Shown piece by piece: positions 38,188 through 45,879 of a DNA stretch of 64,000 nt; within the stretch, counting starts at the first letter, position 1, and every line of letters starts with the position of its first letter. Position numbers and translations under genes: made by a program. The notes beneath the pieces were generated by a model. The model did no database searches and was not told the DNA's origin. It was given only the letters and a program-made list of their open reading frames with translations. The stretch comes from Pseudomonas sp. H9 (GTDB lineage: Bacteria; Pseudomonadota; Gammaproteobacteria; Pseudomonadales; Pseudomonadaceae), in assembly GCF_004353925.1 (NCBI RefSeq), contig NZ_SMOK01000039.1:232247-296246 (forward strand), read 5' to 3'.

Positions 38188-38207
38188 CGTTCTACCGGAC
38201 CAACGCG

Positions 38208-39182
38208 ATGACCACACCCAGTAAACCGACCCTGCACCCGCGCAATCGCCACCAGGGCCGTTACAACTTTCCCGAGTTGATCAAGAGCAGCCCCGAACTG
38301 GGCCAGTTCATGATCACCAATCCTCACGGCAAACCCAGCATCGACTTCGCCAACCCTGAAGCCGTGCGGGTGTTCAACCGAGCGCTGCTCAAGGCGCAGT
38401 ACGGCATCCAGCATTGGGACATCCCGGCCGACTACCTGTGCCCACCGATTCCCGGTCGGGCCGACTACATCCATGTCGCTGCCGACCTGCTCGCCGAGGA
38501 CAACAAGGGCGAAGTCCCCCGCGGCGCACAAGTGCGGGCATTGGATATCGGCGTCGGTGCCAATTGCATCTACCCCTTGCTGGGCCACAGCGACTACCGC
38601 TGGCGCTTCCTCGGCTCGGACATCGACACCACGGCCCTGGCCGCCGCCAAGGCTATCGTCCAGGCCAACGGCCTCGACAAGGCCATCAGCCTGCGCCAGC
38701 AAAGCAACCGCAAGCACATCCTGCTCGGCCTGCTCAAAGCCGACGAGCGTTACGACCTGACCCTGTGCAACCCGCCCTTTCACGCCTCGCGAGACGAAGC
38801 CACACGCGGCAGCCAGCGCAAATGGCGCGCACTGGGCAAGGCCGACCCCAAGCGCAAACTGCCTGTACTGAATTTTGGCGGGCAGAACAACGAGCTGTGG
38901 TGCGAAGGCGGCGAAATCCGCTTTGTCACCCAGTTGGTAGCCGAAAGCGCTGCGCTCGGCCAACAGGTGATGTGGTTCACCTCATTGGTGTCCAAAGCCT
39001 CGAACCTGCCTGGCATTCAGGCGGCACTGAAGAAAGCCGGCGCCGTCGAACAGCGCGTTGTCGAGATGGGCCAGGGGCAAAAGCAAAGCCGCATGGTGGC
39101 CTGGACCTTCCAGGATGCCGCCACCCGTCAAAAACGCTGGGCACCCTCTGTGGGAGCGGGCTTGCCCCGCGATGCGATGTAG
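38208..39182 (+). CDS. rlmF: 23S rRNA (adenine-1618-N6)-methyltransferase RlmF
   Basis: SAM-dependent methyltransferase modifying A1618 of 23S rRNA (324 residues). The SAM-binding motif 'VRALDIGVGANCIYPLLG' and the adenine-N6 catalytic motif NPPF (residues 188-191) are present, with the family N terminus 'LHPRNRHQGRYNFPELIKSSPEL'. The ATG at 38208 is chosen over one inside the preceding REP. The last residues, 'VGAGLPRDAM', and the stop are read from a REP element, as in glk. Confidence 0.94.
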   Translation: MTTPSKPTLHPRNRHQGRYNFPELIKSSPELGQFMITNPHGKPSIDFANPEAVRVFNRALLKAQYGIQHWDIPADYLCPPIPGRADYIHVAADLLAEDNKGEVPRGAQVRALDIGVGANCIYPLLGHSDYRWRFLGSDIDTTALAAAKAIVQANGLDKAISLRQQSNRKHILLGLLKADERYDLTLCNPPFHASRDEATRGSQRKWRALGKADPKRKLPVLNFGGQNNELWCEGGEIRFVTQLVAESAALGQQVMWFTSLVSKASNLPGIQAALKKAGAVEQRVVEMGQGQKQSRMVAWTFQDAATRQKRWAPSVGAGLPRDAM

Positions 39183-39221
39183 CTGACAAACCCCAATCGC
39201 GGGGCAAGCCCGCTCCTACAG
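39149..39221. repeat. REP inverted pair overlapping the rlmF 3' end
   Basis: GTGGGAGCGGGCTTGCCCCGCG and a facing copy with a spacer of about 26 bp. The left unit lies inside the rlmF reading frame and encodes its last residues. Confidence 0.92.
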
Positions 39222-39225
39222 GCAC

Positions 39226-39265
39226 AAAAAAACCGCGTTCGGCTCACACCGGACGCGGTTTTTTT
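39226..39265. terminator. Bidirectional terminator between rlmF and hupN
   Basis: An 11-bp stem (ACCGCGTTCGG / CCGGACGCGGT with one G-T pair) with an A-run on the left and TTTTTTT on the right. It serves the converging rlmF and hupN genes. Confidence 0.93.
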
Positions 39266-39279
39266 CGAACTGCTTACAA

Positions 39280-39561
39280 TTACTTGTTAACAGCGTCGGT
39301 CAGCACTTTGGCTGGAACGAACTTGACGACTTTCTTGGCAGCGATTTCGATGGCAGCGCCAGTCGAAGGGTTGCGGCCGGTACGGGCAGGACGCTCGGTG
39401 ATTTTCAGTTTGCCAATGCCTGGCAGGGTGATTTCGCTGCCATTTTCCAGTTGATCAGCAACGATCTGACCCAGTTGCTCCAGAGCGTTACGCGCGGTGG
39501 TCTTCGGCGCGTCGATAGCTTCGGCGATATCGGCGATCAGTTGGTCTTTGGTCAATGCCAT
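39280..39561 (-). CDS. hupN: HU-type DNA-binding protein (HupN-like)
   Basis: A 93-residue histone-like nucleoid protein of the HU/IHF family. It begins 'MALTKDQLIADIAEAIDAPKTTARNALEQLG'. The DNA-intercalating beta-arm holds 'ERPARTGRNPSTGAAIEIAAKK' minus minor changes, with the conserved RNP motif. It is a single-gene unit with its own terminator, divergent from yejK, another nucleoid-associated protein. The name HupN follows P. putida usage for the variant in this location. Confidence 0.93.
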   Translation of the reverse strand: MALTKDQLIADIAEAIDAPKTTARNALEQLGQIVADQLENGSEITLPGIGKLKITERPARTGRNPSTGAAIEIAAKKVVKFVPAKVLTDAVNK

Positions 39562-39969
39562 GGTGGTGTTCCTTCCCTATCAAATTCAGTGAGTATGCAG
39601 AGTGCTACGTCAGTCATCGAGCCAGACCTGCGGGGGAACCGGCGGTCCGGTGTTACAGCCATGTCAATCGCGTATGTAGATACGAAAAACGACGTTTGGT
39701 TCGACGCGACGTGAGCGGTCTGCCAGCAATGCGCCACACACGGGGCGCAAGACCGGGCAAAACTACCACAGGAATGGATAAATATCCGCTGCTGACAGGG
39801 CAAATGTGCAGGTTTTTCGGGGGTTTGCGCGAAAAAACGCAAAAAACTGAACAAAAAACGAACAACTGACATTTCTGCCAACATCTGGCCGCTGAATCAC
39901 CTCTGCGCTGAGGTACACTTGGCAACTTTGCAACGCGGCCAGCACCGCCCATTTTCAACCGAGAATCCC
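39562..39969. other. Divergent hupN / yejK intergenic region with phased A-tracts
   Basis: These 408 bp have no credible gene. The part near yejK contains three A6 tracts at 39832-39837, 39841-39846 and 39853-39858, roughly helically phased, preceded by a T5 tract at 39813-39817, and so likely to be curved. The hupN and yejK promoters must lie here but I could not fix them. Confidence 0.6.
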
Positions 39970-40977
39970 ATGCCGATCCGTCATTGCATTGTTCACCTGA
40001 TCGACAAGAAACCCGATGGCAGCCCCGCTGTACTGCACGCGCGCGACTCGGAACTTGCCGAGTCCAGCGCCATCGAAAACCTCCTGGCCGACCTCAACGA
40101 CAGCTACAACGCCAAACAAGGCAAAGCCTGGGGTTTCTTCCATGCCGAGTCCGGTGCCCACCCGTTCAGTGGCTGGCTCAAGGAATACCTGGAAGAGGGC
40201 AGCACCTTCACCGCCTTCAGCCGAGTGGCGGTTGAGCACCTGCAAAAGCTGATGGAAGAATCCAACCTGTCCGTCGGTGGTCATGTGTTGTTTGCCCACT
40301 ACCAACAAGGTATGACCGACTACCTGGCCATCGCCCTGCTGCACCACAGTGAAGGCGTGGCGGTGAACGCCGAACTGGACGTCACGCCATCGCGCCACCT
40401 GGATCTGGGTCAATTGCACCTGGCGGCGCGAATCAATCTGTCCGAATGGCAGAACAACAAGAATTCAAAGCAGTACATTTCCTTCATCAAAGGTAAAAAC
40501 GGCAAAAAAGTCTCGGAATACTTCCGCGACTTCATCGGCTGCCAGGAAGGTGTCGACGGCCCAGGTGAAACCCGCACGCTGCTCAAAGCCTTCAGCGACT
40601 TTGTCGAAAGCGAGGATCTGCCTGAAGAAGCCGCCCGGGAAAAAACCCAAACCCTGGTCGACTACGCCACCAGCCAGACCAAGGCCGGCGAGCCTGTCAC
40701 CCTGGAGGAGCTGTCCGGGTTGATTGACGAAGACCGCCCGCGCGCCTTCTACGAGCACATCCGCAACAAGGATTACGGCCTGTCTCCGGAGATCCCCGCC
40801 GACAAACGCACCTTGAACCAGTTCCGCCGCTTCACGGGGCGTGCTGAAGGCCTGTCGATCAGCTTTGAAGCTCACCTGCTGGGCTCGAAGATCGAGTACG
40901 ACGAAGAAGCCGGCACCCTGATCATCAAGGGCCTGCCGACGCAGCTGACCGATCAGCTCAAACGCCGCAAGGACTAA
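39970..40977 (+). CDS. yejK: Nucleoid-associated protein YejK (NdpA)
   Basis: A 335-residue protein of the YejK/NdpA family found bound to the nucleoid; molecular role unknown. The start at 39970 gives 'MPIRHCIVHLIDKKPDG', the conserved N terminus. 'AKQGKAWGFFHAESGAHPFSGWL' and 'FLGCQE'-like 'DFIGCQEGVDG' are family blocks. It converges on the GIY-YIG gene, with which it overlaps by 20 bp at the 3' ends. Confidence 0.93.
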   Translation: MPIRHCIVHLIDKKPDGSPAVLHARDSELAESSAIENLLADLNDSYNAKQGKAWGFFHAESGAHPFSGWLKEYLEEGSTFTAFSRVAVEHLQKLMEESNLSVGGHVLFAHYQQGMTDYLAIALLHHSEGVAVNAELDVTPSRHLDLGQLHLAARINLSEWQNNKNSKQYISFIKGKNGKKVSEYFRDFIGCQEGVDGPGETRTLLKAFSDFVESEDLPEEAAREKTQTLVDYATSQTKAGEPVTLEELSGLIDEDRPRAFYEHIRNKDYGLSPEIPADKRTLNQFRRFTGRAEGLSISFEAHLLGSKIEYDEEAGTLIIKGLPTQLTDQLKRRKD

Positions 40978-41278
40978 ACCCCGTCCAGGAGGCCACCAAA
41001 GCCTCCTTGGCGCTCTTGCGCAGCTTCTTTACCAGGCGCTCATGGCGCAGCGCCTGAGACTTGTCCGGCCACTGCTCGACATAGACCAGTGCCTGCGCGG
41101 GGCTGGTCTGGAAATACCGTGCACCACGCCCGCGTTGATGCATCAAAAAACGCCGCTGCGGATCGTCGCTGATCCCGCAATACAACGTGCCATTCTCTGC
41201 CCGCACCAGGTAGACATACCAGGGTTTGCTTACCCGATCCGGAAGATCTTCACTCACGACGCCTACCCCGTTTGTCAC
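40958..41278 (-). CDS. GIY-YIG nuclease-domain protein (UPF0213 type)
   Basis: A 106-residue protein with a single GIY-YIG domain: 'WYVYLVRAENGTLYCGISDDPQRR' contains the two motif strands, and 'HQRGRGARYFQTSPA' and 'ALRHERLVKKLRKSAKEAL' complete the YhbQ-like fold. Related proteins act on DNA, but the role of the stand-alone family is not settled. The ATG at 41278 or a GTG at 41257 (VSEDLPDRV) could be the start. It overlaps the yejK 3' end tail to tail. Confidence 0.85.
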   Translation of the reverse strand: MTNGVGVVSEDLPDRVSKPWYVYLVRAENGTLYCGISDDPQRRFLMHQRGRGARYFQTSPAQALVYVEQWPDKSQALRHERLVKKLRKSAKEALVASWTGFSPCGV

Positions 41279-41313
41279 TAGTTTGGTGAGCCCACGTCAA
41301 AAAGGGCTCCACC

Positions 41314-42180
41314 ATGTACAAATTAACTTCAACCTGTTTTGCCCTGTGCTTGCTGTCGTTCAACGCACAGGCCTCCACTGGGCCGCGGACTGCGGCGGCC
41401 ATGCAAAAAAACTTCGATGCCACGCCGCAGCACTGTGGCAGCGGTGCCAACGCAGCCTATGAGTGCTCGGGCGTGTTGATCAGGTCTACCCGACCGTCCC
41501 CGGCGTACCACACCTGGCATCATAGCGAGAACTCGAAAACCAAAGGCAGCGTTTCCTTCTCCTACTTGCGCGCCGACATCCCGATCACACGCCTGGCCGA
41601 AGATGGCCGCAGCGGCTTCACGCTCTACCCGCAGCAACAGAAGCCCCAAGGCGCATTGAACTACGAGGTGCTGTGCACATGGCCTACTGATGGCGACAGC
41701 TGGACCCGTGATACCCGCGGTTGTGGCGACAACAGCCGAACCACTTCAACGGAGGCGCTTTGCCATAAACAGGGCGTAACGTCAGCCGAAGACTGGATCG
41801 CCAACTTTCGCCGCACGGGGGACTACAAGCATCAGTGCGCATTCGATGCGCAGCACGCCACGGTGACAGAAAGAGCCAATGCTTTCTATCAGGGGATTCG
41901 AACCAAACAGCTGTTCCGAACAGAAATGCCGTATCCCTGGAATGAGGTCATGGTCGGCGCCTGGGACGAATCGAAGTCCTCCACCTTGCCGATCCAATCA
42001 TTTTTCTACATTGCCGGGCTGATCAACGGCCTGGAACAGGCCCGTGCCGACCAACAGGATTGGTTCGACACCAATGGCACGTTCATTCCTGTCATCCGCA
42101 TTCAACTGCCCCAAACACCTGACGGCAAAACCACGTTCCACTATCGCGACACGGATCAAGCCGTTACTGCAGCGCTCTGA
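41314..42180 (+). CDS. Secreted halovibrin (HvnA)-like protein
   Basis: A 288-residue exported protein with a signal peptide (MYKLTSTCFALCLLSFNAQA, cleavage near residue 20). The mature part is cysteine-containing and includes 'AYECSGVLIRSTRPSP', 'SVSFSYLRADI', 'VLCTWPTDGDSWTRDTRGCG' and 'QSFFYIAGLINGLEQARADQQ'. These blocks match, as I remember them, the halovibrin family of Vibrio fischeri and Pseudomonas, described as secreted ADP-ribosyltransferase-like proteins. The catalytic residues are not identified here. It is flanked by unrelated small genes and stands alone on its strand, so it may be an accessory insertion. Confidence 0.6.
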   Translation: MYKLTSTCFALCLLSFNAQASTGPRTAAAMQKNFDATPQHCGSGANAAYECSGVLIRSTRPSPAYHTWHHSENSKTKGSVSFSYLRADIPITRLAEDGRSGFTLYPQQQKPQGALNYEVLCTWPTDGDSWTRDTRGCGDNSRTTSTEALCHKQGVTSAEDWIANFRRTGDYKHQCAFDAQHATVTERANAFYQGIRTKQLFRTEMPYPWNEVMVGAWDESKSSTLPIQSFFYIAGLINGLEQARADQQDWFDTNGTFIPVIRIQLPQTPDGKTTFHYRDTDQAVTAAL

Positions 42181-42182
42181 AG

Positions 42183-42650
42183 CTAATGGCGCTGAAAGGC
42201 CCGCAAACCGTTGAGGGCCTGAGCATGTATTTTGTTGCGTAGCAGCGGTGACCAGCCCAACAACAGTCCCGGCAGGCCCAGCGCCTGCCGCGACCAACGC
42301 CACAGGTCGAAATGATCATGATGCTCGCAGATCTTGCCATCGCGGATGACAAAACGCGCCTGAATGTCATTGACCACAACGCGCCCGGTCTGGCTGAACA
42401 GGTAAGTCGCCACCCAGTGGGCCGACCCGCTGCGCTCATCGGCACGGACGCTGTCGAAGGTCAGGGTAAAGTCTTTTGCACGGGAGGTGAGCATCCGCCA
42501 CATGTCGCCTGCATCCTTGCCACGCAACGTACCGAAAGCCGGGTCACTGAAAATGATGTCGTCGCTGTAGCAAGCCACCATCGCCTCTGCATCCAGGCGC
42601 TTGAACGCCTGGTAGAAGCGGGTGATCAGGACACTGTTGGCATCGCTCAT
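42183..42650 (-). CDS. NTF2-like / SnoaL-fold protein
   Basis: A 155-residue protein with an NTF2-like domain: 'VLITRFYQAFKRLDAEAMVACYSDDIIFSDPAFGTLRGKD' opens the cone-shaped fold, and 'DIQARFVIRDGKICEHHDHFDLWRW' is the typical SnoaL-like core. It probably binds or isomerises a small hydrophobic ligand, but no substrate can be named. The ATG at 42650 is preferred to one 16 codons upstream. It converges with the halovibrin-like gene, 2 bp apart. Confidence 0.85.
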   Translation of the reverse strand: MSDANSVLITRFYQAFKRLDAEAMVACYSDDIIFSDPAFGTLRGKDAGDMWRMLTSRAKDFTLTFDSVRADERSGSAHWVATYLFSQTGRVVVNDIQARFVIRDGKICEHHDHFDLWRWSRQALGLPGLLLGWSPLLRNKIHAQALNGLRAFQRH

Positions 42651-42746
42651 AGGTCGGGTCCGTTTCCGATGGAGAGACCCGCACGATAATCTGCTCAACT
42701 GGCAAAAAGCTAGCCTCGTGGTGAGAGCAGGTTTGCCCTGCCCACC

Positions 42747-44027
42747 TCAGACCCGCTCGCTGACCACCTGTACATGCAGATTGCGCCCAGCCTTCAAACC
42801 GAAGGCAATCGCCCCGACACCCAGCACGGCAAAGATCCAGCCGACGGCATCCCAACCACCCGTCAAGTCATGCACCAGGCCAACCGCGAACGGCCCCATG
42901 GAGGCCAAGGTATAACCAACGCCCTGGGCCATGCTCGACAGGTTGGCCGCTACGTGAGCGTCCTTGGAGCGCAGGACGATCAGGGTCAAGGCCAGGGCAA
43001 AGGTACCGCCCTGCCCCAGCCCAAGCACGATGGCCCAGCCCCACAGGCCTTCCAGCGGCGCGTACAGGCAACCAAACAGGCCCGCCAGGGCAAGCAGCAT
43101 GACCACAACAATGGCCAGGCGCTGGTCCTTGCCTCGGGTTGCCAACCACGGCGCGCTCAGCGAGCTGATCAACTGCACAATCACCGAACCGGACAGCACC
43201 AGCCCCGCTTGGGTCGGACTAAGCCCACGCCCGATCAGAATCGACGGCAACCAGCCGAACACGATGTAAGCCAACGACGACTGTAACCCCATGTACAGCG
43301 TGACCTGCCAGGCCAGCGGGTCACGCAGCAGGCCACGCACCCGGTAGGCCACATGATGCGCCCCATGGCCCTGACGCGCCTGCGGCAGCCAGATCAGCGC
43401 CGCCGCCACCGCAGGTAGCAACCAGAAGCCCAGGCCCAGGGACCAACTGTCGTTAAAGTGCTCGCTCAGCGGCACCGTGGCGCCTGCGGCCACTGCGGCG
43501 CCCAGGCACAGCGCCATGGTGTAGACCCCAGTCAGTGTGCCAGCGTGCTTGGGAAAATCGCGCTTGACGATACCCGGCAACAAAACGCCAATCACCCCGA
43601 TACTTGCGCCGGCCATGATGCTGCCGACAAACACGCCGGTGCTACCAAAGGCACTGCGCACGGCAATGCCTGCGGCCAGGGTCAGCAGGATGCCGAGGAT
43701 GACCCGCTCACTGCCAAAGCGCCGCGCCAGCACGGGCGCCAGCGGTGCGAACAAGCCCAGGCACAACACCGGCAAAGTTGTCAGCAAGCCTGCCTGGGAG
43801 GCGCTCAGGCCAAGGCTTTCAGAAACCAGGCTCAACAGTGGCGCCATGCTCGACAGCGCCGGCCTCAGGTTCAGCGCCACCAGCACCAGGCCAAGCAGCA
43901 GTAACCAAGGGCGCTTAAGCAGCACCGGCTGCTGTTGCACCTGTTCGTCGTCGGCCTCAGCGTCGATCAGCAGCTCTTCGAGCTCGGGTTCGCGCGCAGC
44001 ACTTGTGCGAGTCAATTGTTCGGCCAT
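42747..44027 (-). CDS. MFS transporter, CynX/NimT type
   Basis: A 426-residue major-facilitator permease with about 12 hydrophobic segments after a hydrophilic, acidic N-terminal region of about 38 residues ('ELEELLIDAEADDEQVQQQ'). 'LVALNLRPALSSMAPLL' is characteristic of the CynX/NimT group, implicated in cyanate or nitroimidazole movement. No cynS or cynT is near, so cyanate is unlikely to be established by context. It begins 12 bp after the GntR-family gene and is probably controlled by it. Confidence 0.88.
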   Translation of the reverse strand: MAEQLTRTSAAREPELEELLIDAEADDEQVQQQPVLLKRPWLLLLGLVLVALNLRPALSSMAPLLSLVSESLGLSASQAGLLTTLPVLCLGLFAPLAPVLARRFGSERVILGILLTLAAGIAVRSAFGSTGVFVGSIMAGASIGVIGVLLPGIVKRDFPKHAGTLTGVYTMALCLGAAVAAGATVPLSEHFNDSWSLGLGFWLLPAVAAALIWLPQARQGHGAHHVAYRVRGLLRDPLAWQVTLYMGLQSSLAYIVFGWLPSILIGRGLSPTQAGLVLSGSVIVQLISSLSAPWLATRGKDQRLAIVVVMLLALAGLFGCLYAPLEGLWGWAIVLGLGQGGTFALALTLIVLRSKDAHVAANLSSMAQGVGYTLASMGPFAVGLVHDLTGGWDAVGWIFAVLGVGAIAFGLKAGRNLHVQVVSERV

Positions 44028-44039
44028 GGCCTTCTTACC

Positions 44040-44711
44040 TCAGGATTCTATAAGGGTGCGACTCAGGCGCTTGGCCCGTTCCGCATCACGCTGCTCAATG
44101 GCATCGAGGATCTGCCCGTGCAGGTCGAATACCGACTGACAACGGGGCGCTTGCGTCAGGTTCTGCTGCAGCGCGCTGGCGACAACACCGGAGAAATAGC
44201 GGTACAGCTCGCTCAAAGCCGGGTTGTGGGCGGCATCGACCAAGCGCTGGTGAAACACCAGATCGCACGCAACGTATGCATCGACCTCGCCATGAAAATG
44301 CCTGGCGCTGCCTTCCAGCGCTTGCCGCAACCCCCGCAGGTCAGCCTCGGTACGGCGCAACGCCGCCAGTCCAATGGCCTCGGCTTCAAGGATGTGTCGC
44401 GTCTCCCGTGCATGTTCGGGCGAGCAGCGAGACATGGCCTGCACCGCCTGCAACGGATCGAGCTGGGTGCGCAGGTAACTGCCATCGCCTTGGCGAACCT
44501 CGACCACGCCACTGAAGGCCAACACCCGCATAGCCTCGCGCACGGTGTTGCGACTGATGCCCAGCTCAACGGCTAGCTCAGGCTCGGTGGGCAAGCGCTG
44601 GCCTACCTGCCATGCGCCTTCAAGAATGCGCAAGCGCAGTTGCTCGACCGCTAGATCTACCAAAGAGCGACGTACCAGCTCTTTCCCATTGCTTGCCACA
44701 AAGTCACCCAA
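44040..44711 (-). CDS. GntR/FadR-family transcriptional regulator
   Basis: A 223-residue regulator with an N-terminal winged helix ('GQRLPTEPELAVELGISRNTVREAMRVL', residues about 38-66) and a C-terminal all-helical FCD ligand domain ('ARETRHILEAEAIGLAA', 'DLVFHQRLVDAAHNPAL'). The FCD domain typically binds small organic acids through metal-liganding histidines. It is directly upstream of the CynX-type permease in the same direction, making that gene its likely target; the effector is unknown. Confidence 0.9.
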   Translation of the reverse strand: MGDFVASNGKELVRRSLVDLAVEQLRLRILEGAWQVGQRLPTEPELAVELGISRNTVREAMRVLAFSGVVEVRQGDGSYLRTQLDPLQAVQAMSRCSPEHARETRHILEAEAIGLAALRRTEADLRGLRQALEGSARHFHGEVDAYVACDLVFHQRLVDAAHNPALSELYRYFSGVVASALQQNLTQAPRCQSVFDLHGQILDAIEQRDAERAKRLSRTLIES

Positions 44712-44750
44712 TCATCCGATGAATTCGCAGAGCATAGCTGATTTAAATGA

Positions 44751-44815
44751 ATCGCGGGGCAAGCCCACTCCCACAAGTTCACACACAACCTGTGGGAGCG
44801 GGCTTGCCCCGCGAT
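44751..44815. repeat. REP inverted pair between the GntR gene and hisC
   Basis: ATCGCGGGGCAAGCCCACTCC faces GGAGCGGGCTTGCCCCGCGAT, with one base change in the left unit. It lies just past the hisC stop and upstream of the GntR gene start. Confidence 0.9.
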
Positions 44816-44830
44816 CAAATCACCGCGCTA

Positions 44831-45877
44831 TCAGTTCAACGCATCAAGCAGCGCCTGGTTCATCTCTGGCGTACCAATGGTGATCCGCAGGAATTGGGCG
44901 ATCCGCGCCTGCTTGAAGTGACGCACAATTACGCCGTGCTCACGCAGTTTGGCCGCCAGATCGCCAGCATCGTGCTGCGGGTGGCGGGCAAAGATGAAGT
45001 TGGCAGCCGACGGCAGCACTTCAAAACCACGCGCGGTCAGTTCGGCAACCAATTGCTCACGGCTGTCGATGACCTTGCGGCAGGTTTCGTCGAAGTAGGC
45101 GCGGTCTTCGAATGCGGCAGCGCCGCCGACAATCGCCATACGGTCGAGTGGGTAGGAGTTGAAGCTGTTCTTGATCCGCTCCAGCGCTTCGATCAGGTCC
45201 GGGTGCCCCACTGCCAGGCCAACCCGAAGACCAGCCAGCGAACGTGACTTGGACAAGGTCTGGGTGACCAGCAGGTTGTCATAACGATCAACCAGGCTGA
45301 TCGCCGTTTGCCCGCCGAAATCGATGTACGCCTCATCGACCACCACCACCGTTTCCGGGTTGGCTTTGAGCAACTGCTCAATCGCCTCAAGCGCCAGCAA
45401 GCAACCTGTCGGGGCGTTGGGGTTGGGGAAAATGATCCCGCCATTCGGTTTGGCATAATCCTCGACACGGATCTGGAACTGCGCATCCAGCGCTACCGTT
45501 TCATAGGGAATGCCATACAAGCCGCAGTACACGGGGTAGAAGCTGTAGCTGATATCCGGGAACAACAGCGGTGCACCGTGCTGGAACAAACCGTGGAAGA
45601 TGTGCGCCAGCACTTCGTCCGAACCATTGCCGAGGAACACCTGGTTGCCTTTGACCCCGTAATAATCCGCCACCGCCTGTTTGAGCAGGTCGCTGTTCGG
45701 GTCCGGGTACAGGCGCAGATTGTCGTTCAACTCACCCCGCATGGCTTCCAGCGCCTTGGGCGACGGGCCATATGGGTTTTCATTGGTGTTGAGCTTGACC
45801 AGCCTGGCCAGCTTCGGTTGCTCACCCGGAACGTAAGGCACCAGGTCCTTGACGAAGGGGCTCCAGAATTTACTCAT
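44831..45877 (-). CDS. hisC: Histidinol-phosphate aminotransferase HisC
   Basis: PLP enzyme converting imidazole-acetol phosphate and glutamate to histidinol phosphate (348 residues). The N terminus 'FVKDLVPYVPGEQPK' and 'LNTNENPYGPSPKALEAM' are typical, and the PLP lysine lies in 'LVTQTLSKSRSLAGLRVG'. It is 2 bp downstream of hisD, the last gene of the hisG-hisD-hisC group. A REP pair follows. Confidence 0.96.
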   Translation of the reverse strand: MSKFWSPFVKDLVPYVPGEQPKLARLVKLNTNENPYGPSPKALEAMRGELNDNLRLYPDPNSDLLKQAVADYYGVKGNQVFLGNGSDEVLAHIFHGLFQHGAPLLFPDISYSFYPVYCGLYGIPYETVALDAQFQIRVEDYAKPNGGIIFPNPNAPTGCLLALEAIEQLLKANPETVVVVDEAYIDFGGQTAISLVDRYDNLLVTQTLSKSRSLAGLRVGLAVGHPDLIEALERIKNSFNSYPLDRMAIVGGAAAFEDRAYFDETCRKVIDSREQLVAELTARGFEVLPSAANFIFARHPQHDAGDLAAKLREHGVIVRHFKQARIAQFLRITIGTPEMNQALLDALN

Positions 45878-45879
45878 GT

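Noticed and set aside
42747..44711. Permease and regulator as a cyanate utilisation locus
   Set aside because: The permease is CynX-like but no cyanase or carbonic anhydrase gene is adjacent, and the regulator is GntR/FadR-type rather than the LysR-type CynR.
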